23,545 bases of DNA from DASQHY01 sp035602605 (GCA_035602605.1 DATNLZ010000002.1:1-23545); one strand, 5' to 3'; counted from the first letter of the stretch, positions 1-8,367 are shown. Notes: a model not told the origin generated them from the sequence alone. A program made the numbers and translations.

Positions 1-780
1 TAGGTCACTGATGTTGTCGTAACATTGCCGAGCGCGCCGCAGGTTGCGCCTGCGCAGCCGGAGCCTGAGAGGGTCCAGGTAACCCCTCTGTTGCCAGGAT
101 CGTTCTGCACTGTCGCGGTAAAAGGTGCGCTCTGGTTGACCTGGATTGCAGTAGTCGAAGGATTTGCGGAAACTGAGATCGGCTGTGGTGCAGCAGCAAT
201 CGTAATCGTTGCTGAGTTAGACTTGCTGCTGTCGGAAATGGAGCTCGCTAGGAGCGTGACGACCGGGGGACTAGGAACAGTAGACGGCGCGGTGTAGGTG
301 GCTGAAGTTGCGGTGGTATTGCTGAGTGTGCCACAGGATGCGGCCACGCAACCTGCTCCTGCCAGAGTCCAGGAGACACCCTTGTTGGCGGGGTCGTTCT
401 GCACTGTGGCATTGAACGGCGCGCTTTGGTTCACTTGAATTGCGGAACTCGCTGGCGCTACAGAGACAACAATCGGATTAGGTGCTGCGGTCAGGGTAAT
501 TGTTATCCTGTCCGATTTGTTCGTGTCGGTGATTGATGTGGCGATCAACGACACGCCTGAAGGGCTTGGAAGGTTGGCCGGCGCTGTATAAGTGAGCGAA
601 CTGTTTGTTAGATTGCTCAGGGTTCCACAAGCATTCGCTGAACAGTTCACGCCAGTAAGGCTCCAGTTAACCCCCCTGTTAGCCGGGTCATTCTGTACAG
701 TAGCTAAAAATTGCGCGCTTTGATTGATTTGCACAGAGGTGCCAGAAGGTGCGATGGCCACTGAGATCGTTGAAGGCAAC
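1..780 (-). repeat. 294-bp tandem repeat encoding Ig-like units
   Basis: Equivalent positions in the three coding repeats (the codons for VQNDP) fall at 100, 394 and 688, an exact 294-bp period or 98 codons. The copies have diverged at many sites, so this is an old domain duplication. The third unit continues past the left edge. Confidence 0.8.
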
Positions 781-959
781 GATTCCGGCGGCCGAACAGC
801 ACCAAAGCCACCGCAACCCAAAAGAACTCCCAGGGAAAGAATTAGAAGCAGCAAAAAGGCAAGAAAACAGACGGCACTTCCGCGGTTTCGCTTACCAAGA
901 GTGCCGTCGGCAAGGCCGGGAAGACAGATCGGCAATGTTACTGCAGCTGGGCGCTTCAT
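1..959 (-). CDS. Ig-like repeat lipoprotein (3' end beyond window)
   Basis: Open minus-strand frame from an ATG at 959 to the window edge with no stop, at least 319 codons. Residues 1-49 form a long signal region with a hydrophobic stretch (about 31-47) ending in a lipobox LLGC, Cys49, so export and lipid anchoring are likely. The rest is three Ig-like units of 98 residues. Each has a motif like QVNQSAPFxATVQNDPxN, then GVxWxL, a pair of cysteines about 5-6 apart, and a TYTAP strand. This is the bacterial Ig-like/BIg repeat style common in large acidobacterial surface proteins. AGGAAG at 971-976 (minus strand) is a plausible but rather distant ribosome site. It lies 299 bp downstream of the FecR gene on the same strand, so it may be a target of that sigma/FecR pair (inference). 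The ligand is unknown, possibly adhesion or matrix. Confidence 0.82.
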   Translation of the reverse strand, partial: MKRPAAVTLPICLPGLADGTLGKRNRGSAVCFLAFLLLLILSLGVLLGCGGFGAVRPPESLPSTISVAIAPSGTSVQINQSAQFLATVQNDPANRGVNWSLTGVNCSANACGTLSNLTNSSLTYTAPANLPSPSGVSLIATSITDTNKSDRITITLTAAPNPIVVSVAPASSAIQVNQSAPFNATVQNDPANKGVSWTLAGAGCVAASCGTLSNTTATSATYTAPSTVPSPPVVTLLASSISDSSKSNSATITIAAAPQPISVSANPSTTAIQVNQSAPFTATVQNDPGNRGVTWTLSGSGCAGATCGALGNVTTTSVT

Positions 960-1209
960 TCGCGGTTTTGCTTCCTAGACTGCACACGGGCCCGCGTAAG
1001 GGCGGTCTACCGCTACAGGGTACGGGGGGTCTGCGATTGGTACAATCAATGGAACAGTGTAACTACTGGCGGCAATCCTAGTAATCTGCATGCAATACAA
1101 ATGCTCACTTCTAAGTCATTGATAATGAACGGATTTGAAGGGAGCGACCGCTTGCCAAGGCAAGGTTCTAGCTGGCGAAGCAAAGCCTATGGCCAAGTAT
1201 GCCGTTTTA

Positions 1210-1239
1210 CGTGAGCACAGCAAGCATGGCCGTGAGCAC
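1210..1239. promoter_or_regulatory. Direct repeat CGTGAGCAC x2, possible operator
   Basis: In the 299-bp gap between the FecR gene and the Ig-like gene the 9-mer CGTGAGCAC occurs at 1210-1218 and again at 1231-1239. The spacing is 21 bp, two helical turns on the same DNA face, as expected for a dimeric activator. It lies about 250 bp upstream of the Ig-like start. There is also a short inverted repeat CTTGC/GCAAG at 1151-1164. I see no gene or clear terminator in this gap. Confidence 0.25.
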
Positions 1240-1258
1240 TCAAACAGGCTCGAAGGCA

Positions 1259-2275
1259 CTATTTCTTCGGGTGACCCAGACCCCAATGATCCCACCAAAG
1301 GCTTATCTGTGCATTGTCACCCCGAATGATGCCCTCTCGGGTGACCCCTAATGGAGCGGGACTCAGCACTGACAAGCGCTCGTAGATCAGGCCTCGTTCG
1401 GACTCGGACACCCGACTTAAAAGTGGAAACAGCGAGAGCACATCTGCACTTCGCGATTCTTTCAGCAGTAAATCGAGCGCGGCGGCGCGTGCTGCCGGTG
1501 CACCCTTACCAAAGTCTAGTTCCTCGAGGGCTTTCTGGTATCCAGGTGAAACGTCTTCAAAGTAAGGAGTCCCTGGACCGATGCCAGGTCGGGTTCTTGC
1601 TGCGGCGCCCGCAGGAATCAGGGCTTGCCGATCACCGGAATAAAATTGCACCCAACCGAACGTCACGCGTAGCAGACCAGCTCCAGAATCGTCCACGGTG
1701 AGTGTGTATTCACAGCCGAGGTCCACAGCTGTCGCAGACGGCGTTTCAACGTAGAACTGCCAGGGTGGAGCGGTGATTCGCGCATGGAGGCCCCCGCGAT
1801 CCAGGGCAAGTTGTTTACGATTTGAGCGGGCATCCAACAATCGCACTCGGGAATTTGGCTCGATGGTCACATCACCAAAATCATTCACATGAATGCGGGC
1901 GCGAGAGTTTTGATCGGTACTCAGCGACTGTCCTATCGAAAGCTGGCCCCGGGTGGTGAAGGCTTGGGTCCCTACCTTGGGTGCGCCTTGCAACCCGGTG
2001 ACCGCAAATGTTTCCTCGCCCGCAGCACCACGAATCGAACGATGTACAAACCACACGGACAGGAACAATACAGCCATGGCCCCTGTAGCGACGACCAAGG
2101 ATTGAAAAATCGATAACGACCAGGCGAATCGAGACCGTCTTGGCTCATTCCCAGGAATGATTTCCGGGAATCGGGGCGCGGGCCGGTTGTGACGAAATCG
2201 TCCTAGGACTCTCTCCAAATTTTCGATGTCCGGGTCAGGCTTGCCGGAACCATCCCAAAGGTAGTCGTTATTCAT
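1259..2275 (-). CDS. FecR-domain membrane protein, probable anti-sigma/sensor
   Basis: 338 residues from ATG 2275. It has a cytoplasmic N-terminus of about 55 residues, one membrane segment (about 58-76, rich in V/A/L/F) and an outer FecR domain. The FecR core is seen as TRGQLSIGQSL, then RVRLLDARSNRKQLALDRG, and ETPSATAVDLGCEYTLTVDD followed by GLLRVTFGWVQF. FecR proteins relay an envelope signal to a partner ECF sigma factor. Start choice: GGGAAG precedes ATG 2275, whereas the longer frame would need GTG at 2290 inside the sigma gene. ATG 2275 overlaps the sigma stop by 8 nt, so the two are translationally coupled. No TonB receptor lies nearby, so this is not a classic iron-transport trio. 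The C-terminal 120 residues match no domain I know. Confidence 0.85.
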   Translation of the reverse strand: MNNDYLWDGSGKPDPDIENLERVLGRFRHNRPAPRFPEIIPGNEPRRSRFAWSLSIFQSLVVATGAMAVLFLSVWFVHRSIRGAAGEETFAVTGLQGAPKVGTQAFTTRGQLSIGQSLSTDQNSRARIHVNDFGDVTIEPNSRVRLLDARSNRKQLALDRGGLHARITAPPWQFYVETPSATAVDLGCEYTLTVDDSGAGLLRVTFGWVQFYSGDRQALIPAGAAARTRPGIGPGTPYFEDVSPGYQKALEELDFGKGAPAARAAALDLLLKESRSADVLSLFPLLSRVSESERGLIYERLSVLSPAPLGVTREGIIRGDNAQISLWWDHWGLGHPKK

Positions 2276-2903
2276 AATCTGTCTTCCCACTTAATTTTTT
2301 GCGCAGCAATTTCATACCGCGATGCAAATTGACGCGCACCGATGCGGGTGTTAGACCGGTGCGCGCAGCAATTTCTGGCCCGGTCATACCCTCGACGAGA
2401 CGCAAGACCAGGGTCTCGCGATAGGCTGCGGGCAGCGCGCGAATCGCGTTTAGAGCAACATGTGCTTCGGCTTCCGCGCTGCTACTTTCCGCGCCTGGTC
2501 CTGGAAGCACCTCGGGCAGCGCGACTTCTTTCCTCGCGGGTGATCGGCGGAAATAATCGTGCGCCCGATTGCGCGTGATTCGAGCCAACCAAGCTCCAAA
2601 AGCAGCATCACTTCGCAAGGTGTGGAGCTGGCGGAGCGCGACCAGAAATACTTCGTGCACAAGATCGTCTACCTCGACCAGGGGAACTCGACTGAGCAGG
2701 ATGCCGTGGACCATTCGAACATAACGCTCGTACAAAATTCCGAAGGCCATGCGGTCCCCATCCCTGGCCGCAGCCACTGGGGCGACATCCATCGGCAATT
2801 CCGCGGTAATAGCCGGTTCTTGATTCAAATCGAGCTGTGATCCTATCTGCGCCGGGCGCTCGGTCTGCTCAACACTACGCGATTTATTGCGGAAAAAGCT
2901 CAC
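2268..2903 (-). CDS. ECF-type sigma-70 family RNA polymerase sigma factor
   Basis: 211 residues from GTG 2903. Sigma region 2 is clear at about 55-120: ILYERYVRMVHGILL, then VDDLVHEVFLVALRQL and FGAWLARITRNRAHDYFRR. Region 4 is at about 150-205: LPAAYRETLVLRLVEGMTGPEIAARTG, then SVRVNLHRGMKLLRKKL with its helix-turn-helix. There is no region 1.1 or 3, as in ECF factors. It directs RNA polymerase to a small set of promoters, probably under control of the overlapping FecR gene. The first 50 residues are weakly conserved and GTG 2903 has no strong ribosome site. ATG 2792 (MDVAPVAAARDGDRM) is a possible alternative start. Confidence 0.88.
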   Translation of the reverse strand: MSFFRNKSRSVEQTERPAQIGSQLDLNQEPAITAELPMDVAPVAAARDGDRMAFGILYERYVRMVHGILLSRVPLVEVDDLVHEVFLVALRQLHTLRSDAAFGAWLARITRNRAHDYFRRSPARKEVALPEVLPGPGAESSSAEAEAHVALNAIRALPAAYRETLVLRLVEGMTGPEIAARTGLTPASVRVNLHRGMKLLRKKLSGKTDYE

Positions 2904-3010
2904 CGAGCTCTATGTGAGGTTGCGAAGCATAGATGGGATAGACGCGATTTGCTTCAAAACGTTAACGATGCTGCATGGCGTGTGCCCGGTCGTTGCGGCG
3001 TCAATTCTGG

Positions 3011-3040
3011 TTGCACGGCTCGGGGAGTTGGGCCTAGTAT
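3011..3040 (+). promoter_or_regulatory. Possible sigma-70 promoter for the CBS protein
   Basis: TTGCAC at 3011-3016 and TAGTAT at 3035-3040 with an 18-bp spacer, 28 bp before the CBS start. It resembles a housekeeping promoter but is based on sequence match only. Confidence 0.35.
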
Positions 3041-3067
3041 CGCTATCTATGTTATTCGGGAGGTTCC

Positions 3068-3502
3068 ATGAAGGTGGCAGAGTTAATCGGACCTCGCAAA
3101 CAAGTGTATGCCCTCCGCGAGGATATGACCGTACACGACGCGGCGCGTTACCTTCGTGACAAGGAAGTGCGCTCGGTCGGAGTTGTCAACTCCAAGGGTA
3201 CGCTCGTGGGTGTGATTTCGCACAGCGATATATCTGACAAGGTAGCCGCCGAAAATAAGTGCCCGGCTTGGATGCGTGTGACTGAAATCATGACCACGCA
3301 GCTGGTAACGGTTACACCGGAAATGGCGCTCGACGAGTGCTTACGCCTGATGGAGAAGCATGGAATTTTCCACCTGTTGGTAGTATCCGCGGGGGGAGAT
3401 TTTCACGGCATGCTATCGGTTAAGGACCTGTTGGAAGTCATTGCATCGGACCATAAGGCGCGCGCCGATATGCTGGAGGCATTTATTTTCCCGCAACGCT
3501 GA
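3068..3502 (+). CDS. Tandem CBS-domain protein
   Basis: 144 residues. ATG 3068 follows GGGAGG with good spacing. Two CBS motifs fill the protein: about 8-62 (DMTVHDAARYLRDKEVRSVGVV, then GTLVGVISHSDISDKV) and about 74-132 (MTTQLVTVTPEMALDECLRLM, then FHGMLSVKDLLEVIA). Such pairs form a Bateman module that binds adenine nucleotides or similar ligands and usually regulates a partner enzyme or channel. No partner is fused to it, so the target is unknown. It is transcribed away from the sigma/FecR genes and has no close downstream gene. Length is typical for stand-alone CBS proteins. Confidence 0.88.
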   Translation: MKVAELIGPRKQVYALREDMTVHDAARYLRDKEVRSVGVVNSKGTLVGVISHSDISDKVAAENKCPAWMRVTEIMTTQLVTVTPEMALDECLRLMEKHGIFHLLVVSAGGDFHGMLSVKDLLEVIASDHKARADMLEAFIFPQR

Positions 3503-3743
3503 GGGTAGGGCCACAGCTGTTGTCTGCCAAGCGAGTTCCGTCCTTTACCGGCAGCTCCATTCTTCTGGGAATCGGATTGCCTCTCTAAACCAGCGAAACA
3601 AGCTAAGTTCCGGCCCTCCATGGGTAAGGTGTTTCCTCCCCGTAATTGAGATAGTTACCCAATAGGCGCATCTCACGGGATCGGCTATGTTGGTCCCGCC
3701 GACCGATGACTCATCGCCAGTGTTGGCAAACAGGGGAACCAAC

Positions 3744-4043
3744 GTGAAGCCGATTTACAATATCTTTAGAAAGTTTCCACATTCGCGGCCGATTTGGGTT
3801 GCCGCCGTCGCAGGGCTCGAACACGCCAGGCTTCGGGTACTGAAAGTCATCAGGGATGAACCCGGTCACTATTTTGTGTATGACCCCAGGCGTAATCAGG
3901 TCGTTTTGCACGCCTCCGAAATCTGGTTTCACGGCGTTTCCATAAACGAATTTCGCAGCATCGAAACGCAGAAAGCAAAACAGAAAACCGCACTATTCTC
4001 GTTGCTGCACCTTGCTTCACGGCGTCTACGCGCTGCCTACTGA
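3744..4043 (+). CDS. Small hypothetical protein
   Basis: 99 residues if started at GTG 3744 (VKPIYNIFRKFPHSRPIW), which has AGGGGA six bases upstream. The frame stays open back to 3687, but that start has no ribosome site. The sequence has no signal peptide or membrane helix and is rich in basic and aromatic residues: VAAVAGLEHARLRVLKVI, then HYFVYDPRRNQVV. I recognise no family. It stands alone, with 241 bp before it and 147 bp after. The upstream gap contains a 7-bp inverted repeat TGGGTAA/TTACCCA (3621-3627 and 3655-3661). Confidence 0.5.
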   Translation: MKPIYNIFRKFPHSRPIWVAAVAGLEHARLRVLKVIRDEPGHYFVYDPRRNQVVLHASEIWFHGVSINEFRSIETQKAKQKTALFSLLHLASRRLRAAY

Positions 4044-4190
4044 ACCTGTTTTGTCTTCCAAGAACCCCAGCGCCAGCGTTACTGCCGCTAAATCGGTAAA
4101 GTTCTCGGTCAGACCTAATCAACAATTGAGAAGCTGAATCGCAGAATACTCACCAACTTTTTCGAACTGCTGTAAACTTCAACGAGTAAC

Positions 4191-4670
4191 GTGCCCCGTT
4201 CACCTGTGTCCGTAGGAATTCTGCTGGCTGGAGCGGCATTACTCATTTGGTTGGGACTATGCCACCTCAAGACCGGGCCGGCCAAGGTCACCGTGACGTG
4301 GTCTTACGATTACGGCGCCAATCCTGCTTGTAGCGATACCCAGGCAAGCAACTGCGTAGACCACTTCGAAGTCAAAGACATTACCGCGGGGCCGCCAGTC
4401 GTGTTGCAACGCGCCGACAACCCGCCCCAAGCCCACCAAGCGGTCGATGGCATTTCAACAACGTTTCGCCTTGGACCGCCCTATGGCGCGCGCACTATTG
4501 CGGTTGCCGCGGTTGGGCGAGACGGGTCGGGGCAACCCGTCTCGTCGAGTTTGTACGCAGCCGTCCAGGTTATGGTTGTTCCCCACCGGCCGGGGTGGTG
4601 CCTTGACTGGCCAGAGATGGTCTCCCCGCGAATGGCCAGGGTATTTGCGAGAATACTTCACGGTCGGTAG
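4191..4670 (+). CDS. Membrane-anchored protein with FN3-like region
   Basis: 159 residues from GTG 4191. An N-terminal hydrophobic segment (about 7-25, ILLAGAALLIWLGLC) looks like a signal anchor or uncleaved signal peptide. Residues about 33-130 look like a fibronectin type III-type beta sandwich: VTVTWSYDYG, then CVDHFEVKD, FRLGPPYGARTIAVAAVG and a final SSSLYAAVQV strand. The cysteine pair at CSDTQASNC could be disulfide bonded outside the cytoplasm. The last 30 residues (PHRPGWCLDWPEMVSPRM and on) do not look like the rest and may reflect a frame change or a worn 3' end. The ribosome site is weak. Function unknown. Confidence 0.5.
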   Translation: MPRSPVSVGILLAGAALLIWLGLCHLKTGPAKVTVTWSYDYGANPACSDTQASNCVDHFEVKDITAGPPVVLQRADNPPQAHQAVDGISTTFRLGPPYGARTIAVAAVGRDGSGQPVSSSLYAAVQVMVVPHRPGWCLDWPEMVSPRMARVFARILHGR

Positions 4671-4766
4671 CAGAGAGAGAGTGCACGTTGATCTTGCCTG
4701 ACGCGGTTTCTTGACTGGCTGCATTGCTGACGGCATACTTCGTCATTCCCGGGAGGGGGCGCCAAT

Positions 4767-5423
4767 TTGCTGACGGACATTCTGCGACGCCCGATTCTCA
4801 TGGCGCGGGTGATAGCCAAGAGAATTAAAGAAATACCTTCTAAGGGATTCCCTAAGATTCTTATTCGACGGGACGACGGCTTCGACCAAAAATATGGCGT
4901 GGACACCTTCCCGCTGGTTTATGCTGTTTCCACACCGAGCTTGAACCTGGCCCATGGTCATCGCTATGAAGCCTCTCCCGAGAAAACCGTACGATGGGTG
5001 CTTGAAAACTGTGGCATGAACTATGGTGACACAGTGTTCATCGACGTCGGGTGCGGAAAAGGCCGCGTGCTAATCCTCGCCGCCGAGCGTCCATTCCAAA
5101 GGATATTGGGAATTGAATACTCTCCGGAGCTGGCACAGATTTGCCGCAACAACCTGGCAAAGGTTGGCCTGCAAGACCGGTGCGAAGTACTGGTCTGCGA
5201 TGCGGCCGATTTCGAGTTTCCCCAAGGAAACTTACTCGCCTTCTTTTACAATCCGTTCGATTCTGTTCTCCTTGAGCGCATATTCAAAAACTTGGCGTCG
5301 ACCAAAGGGTACATCCGGCTCGCCTATCACGGCACCGGCAAGGATGTCATTGAATCTTCGCCAGCAGCCCGAAGTCTTGCATCCGGGGAAGATGCTACAC
5401 TTTATGAGGTCGTCAGCACTTAA
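4767..5423 (+). CDS. Class I SAM-dependent methyltransferase
   Basis: 218 residues starting at TTG 4767, supported by a strong purine block GGGAGGGGG at 4751-4759. An ATG at 4800 is the alternative. The Rossmann methyltransferase core is visible: motif I VFIDVGCGKGRVL at about 90-102 binds S-adenosylmethionine, the acidic end of strand 2 is in ILGIEYSPEL at about 113-122, motif II is CDAADFEFP, and an FFYNPFD motif near 149-155 sits where catalytic NPPF-like motifs occur. Small size and no extra domain leave the substrate open. It is followed after 107 bp by a membrane methyltransferase-like gene, but that gap makes a shared operon uncertain. Confidence 0.8.
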   Translation: MLTDILRRPILMARVIAKRIKEIPSKGFPKILIRRDDGFDQKYGVDTFPLVYAVSTPSLNLAHGHRYEASPEKTVRWVLENCGMNYGDTVFIDVGCGKGRVLILAAERPFQRILGIEYSPELAQICRNNLAKVGLQDRCEVLVCDAADFEFPQGNLLAFFYNPFDSVLLERIFKNLASTKGYIRLAYHGTGKDVIESSPAARSLASGEDATLYEVVST

Positions 5424-5430
5424 CGGCCAA

Positions 5431-5444
5431 TCGATTCGAATCGA
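5431..5444. repeat. 14-bp perfect palindrome
   Basis: TCGATTCGAATCGA lies just after the methyltransferase stop. It has no T-tract, so it is not a standard terminator. It may be a protein site or chance. Confidence 0.3.
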
Positions 5445-5530
5445 CTGATTCCTTCGATGTGACCTCCAGACGTCCCTCGTTCCTATCTGATTGCGGTACG
5501 CAAAGAAAACAGCGGATAAGGACAGCAAAC

Positions 5531-6718
5531 ATGAAGAAAGTATTGAAGTGGTTGCTTTCTGGCCTCTACGGGCTGGTCATGATTGAGATCATTGTTATGG
5601 TCAGCCCGTTTGCGTTTTACTGGTACGCGCTTTATGCGCCGACTCTGCAGGGATTGCATCGCTGGAGGGCGACAGCGTGGCTAGAAGCGTTCTTCCTCCC
5701 GCACTCCATCATTACCAACAGCTGGATGCTGGAATTCCTAAGATGGAGGGTCGGTCCATTTTGCGTCAGCTTGGGTATTATCGGTTTTTTTGTTTGTGCC
5801 GCACAGGTGTATGGATCGAAGCTGCGTCACCGGGGCGTAGTGCATTCGTGGATCTATTCCCGCATCCGGCATTCGCAGTACCTGTTTCTGGGCATCGCAG
5901 GGGCTGGACTGCTGACGATGTGGCCGCGCATCATCATTCTGGTGCTATATACGGGGATGATCTTCGCGTACTACTTTCTGGCGCGGTTCGAAGAAAAGGA
6001 GATGGAGGCCAAGGATGCGAGTTACTCCGCATACCGCCAGCGCACGGCAATGTTCATCCCGGGAAACCCTGGGGGCAAACTGTTCCGGGCTTTTCTCGGG
6101 TGGATTCCGAACCGCACGGTCGCACTAGCCGCATCGGCCTCGGTTATAACGCTGCTGGTGATGGGAAGCGCGCTGTTTCTCCGGCATTATACGATTGTTC
6201 ACGCGACGACGAACCTTCTGACGGCCGAGCGCACTCTGGCCATAGCGATTTGGCCGATACCCAGAGACAAGATTCAGCAGATCGTTTCAGTGGCCCTGCA
6301 TGATGATGACGTTCGGTCAGCGCTCGGCAAGGAAACCGGGGCGGTTTTCACGGCGCACGTTCTTCCGGCTGACTATGGCATGGTCGATATGTTCGCCGAT
6401 GTTGGTACCGATCACCATATGTTTAGCCAAGTGACTCCGCACCGCTTTAAGTTTTTGGGAGGATTGGTCTTCCCGTTTTTGAGACCTCACGGACAGAGAA
6501 GCATTATGGGTACTCCTCAGGAAAAATTCAGCGTGGTCTTTTCTCGTGTAGATGGACCCGATCGCCATCCCGTTCCGCTTTCGAGCATAACCGGACTGGA
6601 GGCCAAGATGACCCCAGTGGTAATCGCCGATATCGATGGCGGGCGATCCACCCTGCAGAAGGTGGTGATCCCCCCTCGCCGTAGTTTTTGGGGTGACATC
6701 ACCATGCCGATGTTTTGA
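5531..6718 (+). CDS. ICMT/PEMT-like membrane protein with unknown C-terminal domain
   Basis: 395 residues from ATG 5531, preceded by AAGGA at 8 nt. Upstream codons to 5459 are open but lack a ribosome site. Hydrophobic segments lie at about 8-30, 77-92, 118-133 and 133-150, with another at about 197-217. Residues 107-178 carry the signature of isoprenylcysteine/phospholipid methyltransferases: RIRHSQYLFLGIAGAG, a long helix, EEKEME, then YSAYRQRTAMFIPG. In this family that segment binds S-adenosylmethionine at the membrane. The canonical RHP is RHS here. After the last membrane segment come about 175 residues (220-395) that I do not recognise, including HDDDVRSALGKE, HVLPADYGMVDMF and TDHHMFSQVTPHRF. 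Substrate unknown; a membrane or lipid-linked target is likely. Confidence 0.72.
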   Translation: MKKVLKWLLSGLYGLVMIEIIVMVSPFAFYWYALYAPTLQGLHRWRATAWLEAFFLPHSIITNSWMLEFLRWRVGPFCVSLGIIGFFVCAAQVYGSKLRHRGVVHSWIYSRIRHSQYLFLGIAGAGLLTMWPRIIILVLYTGMIFAYYFLARFEEKEMEAKDASYSAYRQRTAMFIPGNPGGKLFRAFLGWIPNRTVALAASASVITLLVMGSALFLRHYTIVHATTNLLTAERTLAIAIWPIPRDKIQQIVSVALHDDDVRSALGKETGAVFTAHVLPADYGMVDMFADVGTDHHMFSQVTPHRFKFLGGLVFPFLRPHGQRSIMGTPQEKFSVVFSRVDGPDRHPVPLSSITGLEAKMTPVVIADIDGGRSTLQKVVIPPRRSFWGDITMPMF

Positions 6719-6924
6719 TCGAGCAAGCAATCATGGAGTATCAGAGCTAGGACCGCACGGTACGCTATGCGATGATCTGCTCGGTCTTGCCCCTATCGGC
6801 GTTCGGCAAAGGTTTTTACATTTTACGTAATTGTTTTGCCCCTTGCTGGCCGACGTCCGCAAGCGATTCTTTGAGCGAAGCACCGTCCGAGCGCGCAGCG
6901 CGATTTTTATCCCTCCGATAGGCC

Positions 6925-8076
6925 GTGCCAAGCGCCTTGTCTTCAAGGGTATGCGACATCACTGCGCGCGAGTACCATGGCCAGGAAGGTACCGAAGCAA
7001 GAGGTTGGCGCTTCGAGTGCAAATATGCCTCTCCGAGAGATAGGGCTCTCCCCGGGGGGGTAAGCGGCCAAGTGGTTCATCGTAACGACCTCGCACCAAG
7101 CATTGCTGGACTACCTCCCGAACATGTCTTTTTTGGGCGGTCACCGGTCATGCAGGCCGTGCGTGACAAGATCCGGAAGGTCGCTGACACCAACGTTCCG
7201 CTGCTCATCCAGGGGGATCACGGAACAGGCAAGGAGGTCTTGGCGCGGCTGGTACACGCTCACTCGGTTTGGAATAAGGGCCCCTTTGTAAAAGTCAACT
7301 GCGCGGCCATCCCCGGTACCTTAATTGAAAGCGAACTATTTGGTTATGAACGGGGTGCTTTCACCGGAGCGTATACGTCGAAACCTGGCCGCGTCGAAGC
7401 GGCCCACGGCGGGACTCTCTTTTTCGACGGAATCAGCGAACTCGACCTAGGTGTACAGGCCAAACTCCTGCAATTCCTGCAAGACGGCCGGTTCTCTCGC
7501 ATCGGAGACCACGAAGAACGGCGCGTTGAGACGCGGATCATTTGCGCCACAAACCGACAACTGGAAGAAGAAATCGCAGGCGGCCGGTTCCGCTTAGACT
7601 TCTTTTATCGCATTAATGTCTTCCACTTCAAATTGCCACCCCTTCGCGACCGCCGGGCCGACATTCCTAGCCTGGTGGATTATTTCATTTCGAATTTTAC
7701 CGTGCGGTTCGAACGACCGGTGCCTCCACTCCCGGAAAAAATCATGCGAATCTTGCAAAGACGGGATTGGCCTGGAAACATCCGTGAGCTAGAGAACTGT
7801 ATCGCCCGCTGCGCAATCTTAGGTGCGGAGGACGCGTTCGAGGGTTTCGTCAAGGAGAAGCAGCCTTTTCCTGCCGAAGCGGAAACTCAGGCTTCGACCC
7901 CGCTGCGGCACATCGCGGACAAGGTGCGTCGTGAACTGGAGCGGGATGTCATTCTGAAGACCCTGGAAACCTACAACTGGAACCGCCGCAGAACAGCAGA
8001 GGCTCTGCAAATTAGCTATCGCACGCTTCTCTACAAAGTTCGAGAAGCCGGAATTCCATCGATGCGCCAGCGATGA
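6925..8076 (+). CDS. bEBP1: sigma-54-interacting AAA+ regulator with altered Walker B
   Basis: 383 residues at most. The AAA+ domain spans about 68-305: Walker A GDHGTGKE (97-104), the sigma-54 contact loop GAFTGA (144-149), Walker B LFFDGI with Asp168 and Gly169, sensor I CATN, arginine-finger region RFRLDFFYR (221-229) and sensor II WPGNIRELE (292-300). The C-terminus (about 337-378) is a Fis-type helix-turn-helix, WNRRRTAEALQISYRTLLYK. The glutamate that normally follows the Walker B aspartate is replaced by glycine, which should impair ATP hydrolysis. There is no receiver, GAF or PAS domain. GTG 6925 is the longest start, but residues 1-49 look uninformative. GTG 7072 (VVHRNDLAPS) is a sensible alternative. 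The 206 bp upstream show no clear sigma-54 promoter. It likely activates the EPS/TPR promoters with bEBP2 (inference). Confidence 0.85.
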   Translation: MPSALSSRVCDITAREYHGQEGTEARGWRFECKYASPRDRALPGGVSGQVVHRNDLAPSIAGLPPEHVFFGRSPVMQAVRDKIRKVADTNVPLLIQGDHGTGKEVLARLVHAHSVWNKGPFVKVNCAAIPGTLIESELFGYERGAFTGAYTSKPGRVEAAHGGTLFFDGISELDLGVQAKLLQFLQDGRFSRIGDHEERRVETRIICATNRQLEEEIAGGRFRLDFFYRINVFHFKLPPLRDRRADIPSLVDYFISNFTVRFERPVPPLPEKIMRILQRRDWPGNIRELENCIARCAILGAEDAFEGFVKEKQPFPAEAETQASTPLRHIADKVRRELERDVILKTLETYNWNRRRTAEALQISYRTLLYKVREAGIPSMRQR

Positions 8077-8127
8077 GAGCTGCTATCTGATCCCCCATTC
8101 TCCTGAGACCCCCGTTTCCAACCCATT

Positions 8128-8172
8128 GTTTTAAGTGCTGCTTCATTCTGAAAGAGCGTAGCGAATCGCGCC
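8128..8172 (-). pseudogene. Remnant of the TPR gene's 3' tail
   Basis: About 45 bp closely match 9578-9622, the last codons and stop of the TPR lipoprotein gene, in the same orientation. Both share TTCTGAAAGAGCG and neighbouring bases with only scattered differences. The minus-strand reading AIRYALSE-stop parallels EIRHALSELSGN-stop. The match fades upstream and frames are broken, so it is a decayed fragment. The two copies bracket the multicopper oxidase gene. The rest of the 291-bp gap before that gene holds only its likely promoter. Confidence 0.55.
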
Positions 8173-8286
8173 GGTCCTCGGCGAGGTCGGCAATCGCGAA
8201 GTCAAGGGCGCTGAACAAAGTCGTCCGAAGGCTTCACGAAGGTATGGGTAAGTGCGCAAAACGGAAATGGGGGACTAAAGATAGCG

Positions 8287-8313
8287 TTGAAAATCGACGA
8301 TTCCTGTTAGAAT
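8287..8313 (+). promoter_or_regulatory. Possible extended -10 promoter for the multicopper oxidase
   Basis: TTGAAA at 8287-8292 and TGTTAGAAT at 8305-8313 (a TGn extended -10 with TAGAAT). The spacer of 15 bp is short, but the extended -10 can compensate. It lies 54 bp before the start codon. Confidence 0.35.
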
Positions 8314-8367
8314 TTCGCCTTCGGGTCGCGATTGTCGGTAATCGAGTTGCGAGCAGGAGGGGTTTGA

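Noticed and set aside
749..1081. Plus-strand 110-codon frame at the Ig-like gene start
   Set aside because: It overlaps the lipoprotein signal peptide on the other strand and has no recognisable content.
5677..6303. 208-codon frame inside the ICMT-like gene
   Set aside because: Out-of-frame shadow; the ICMT frame has the signature motif and ribosome site.
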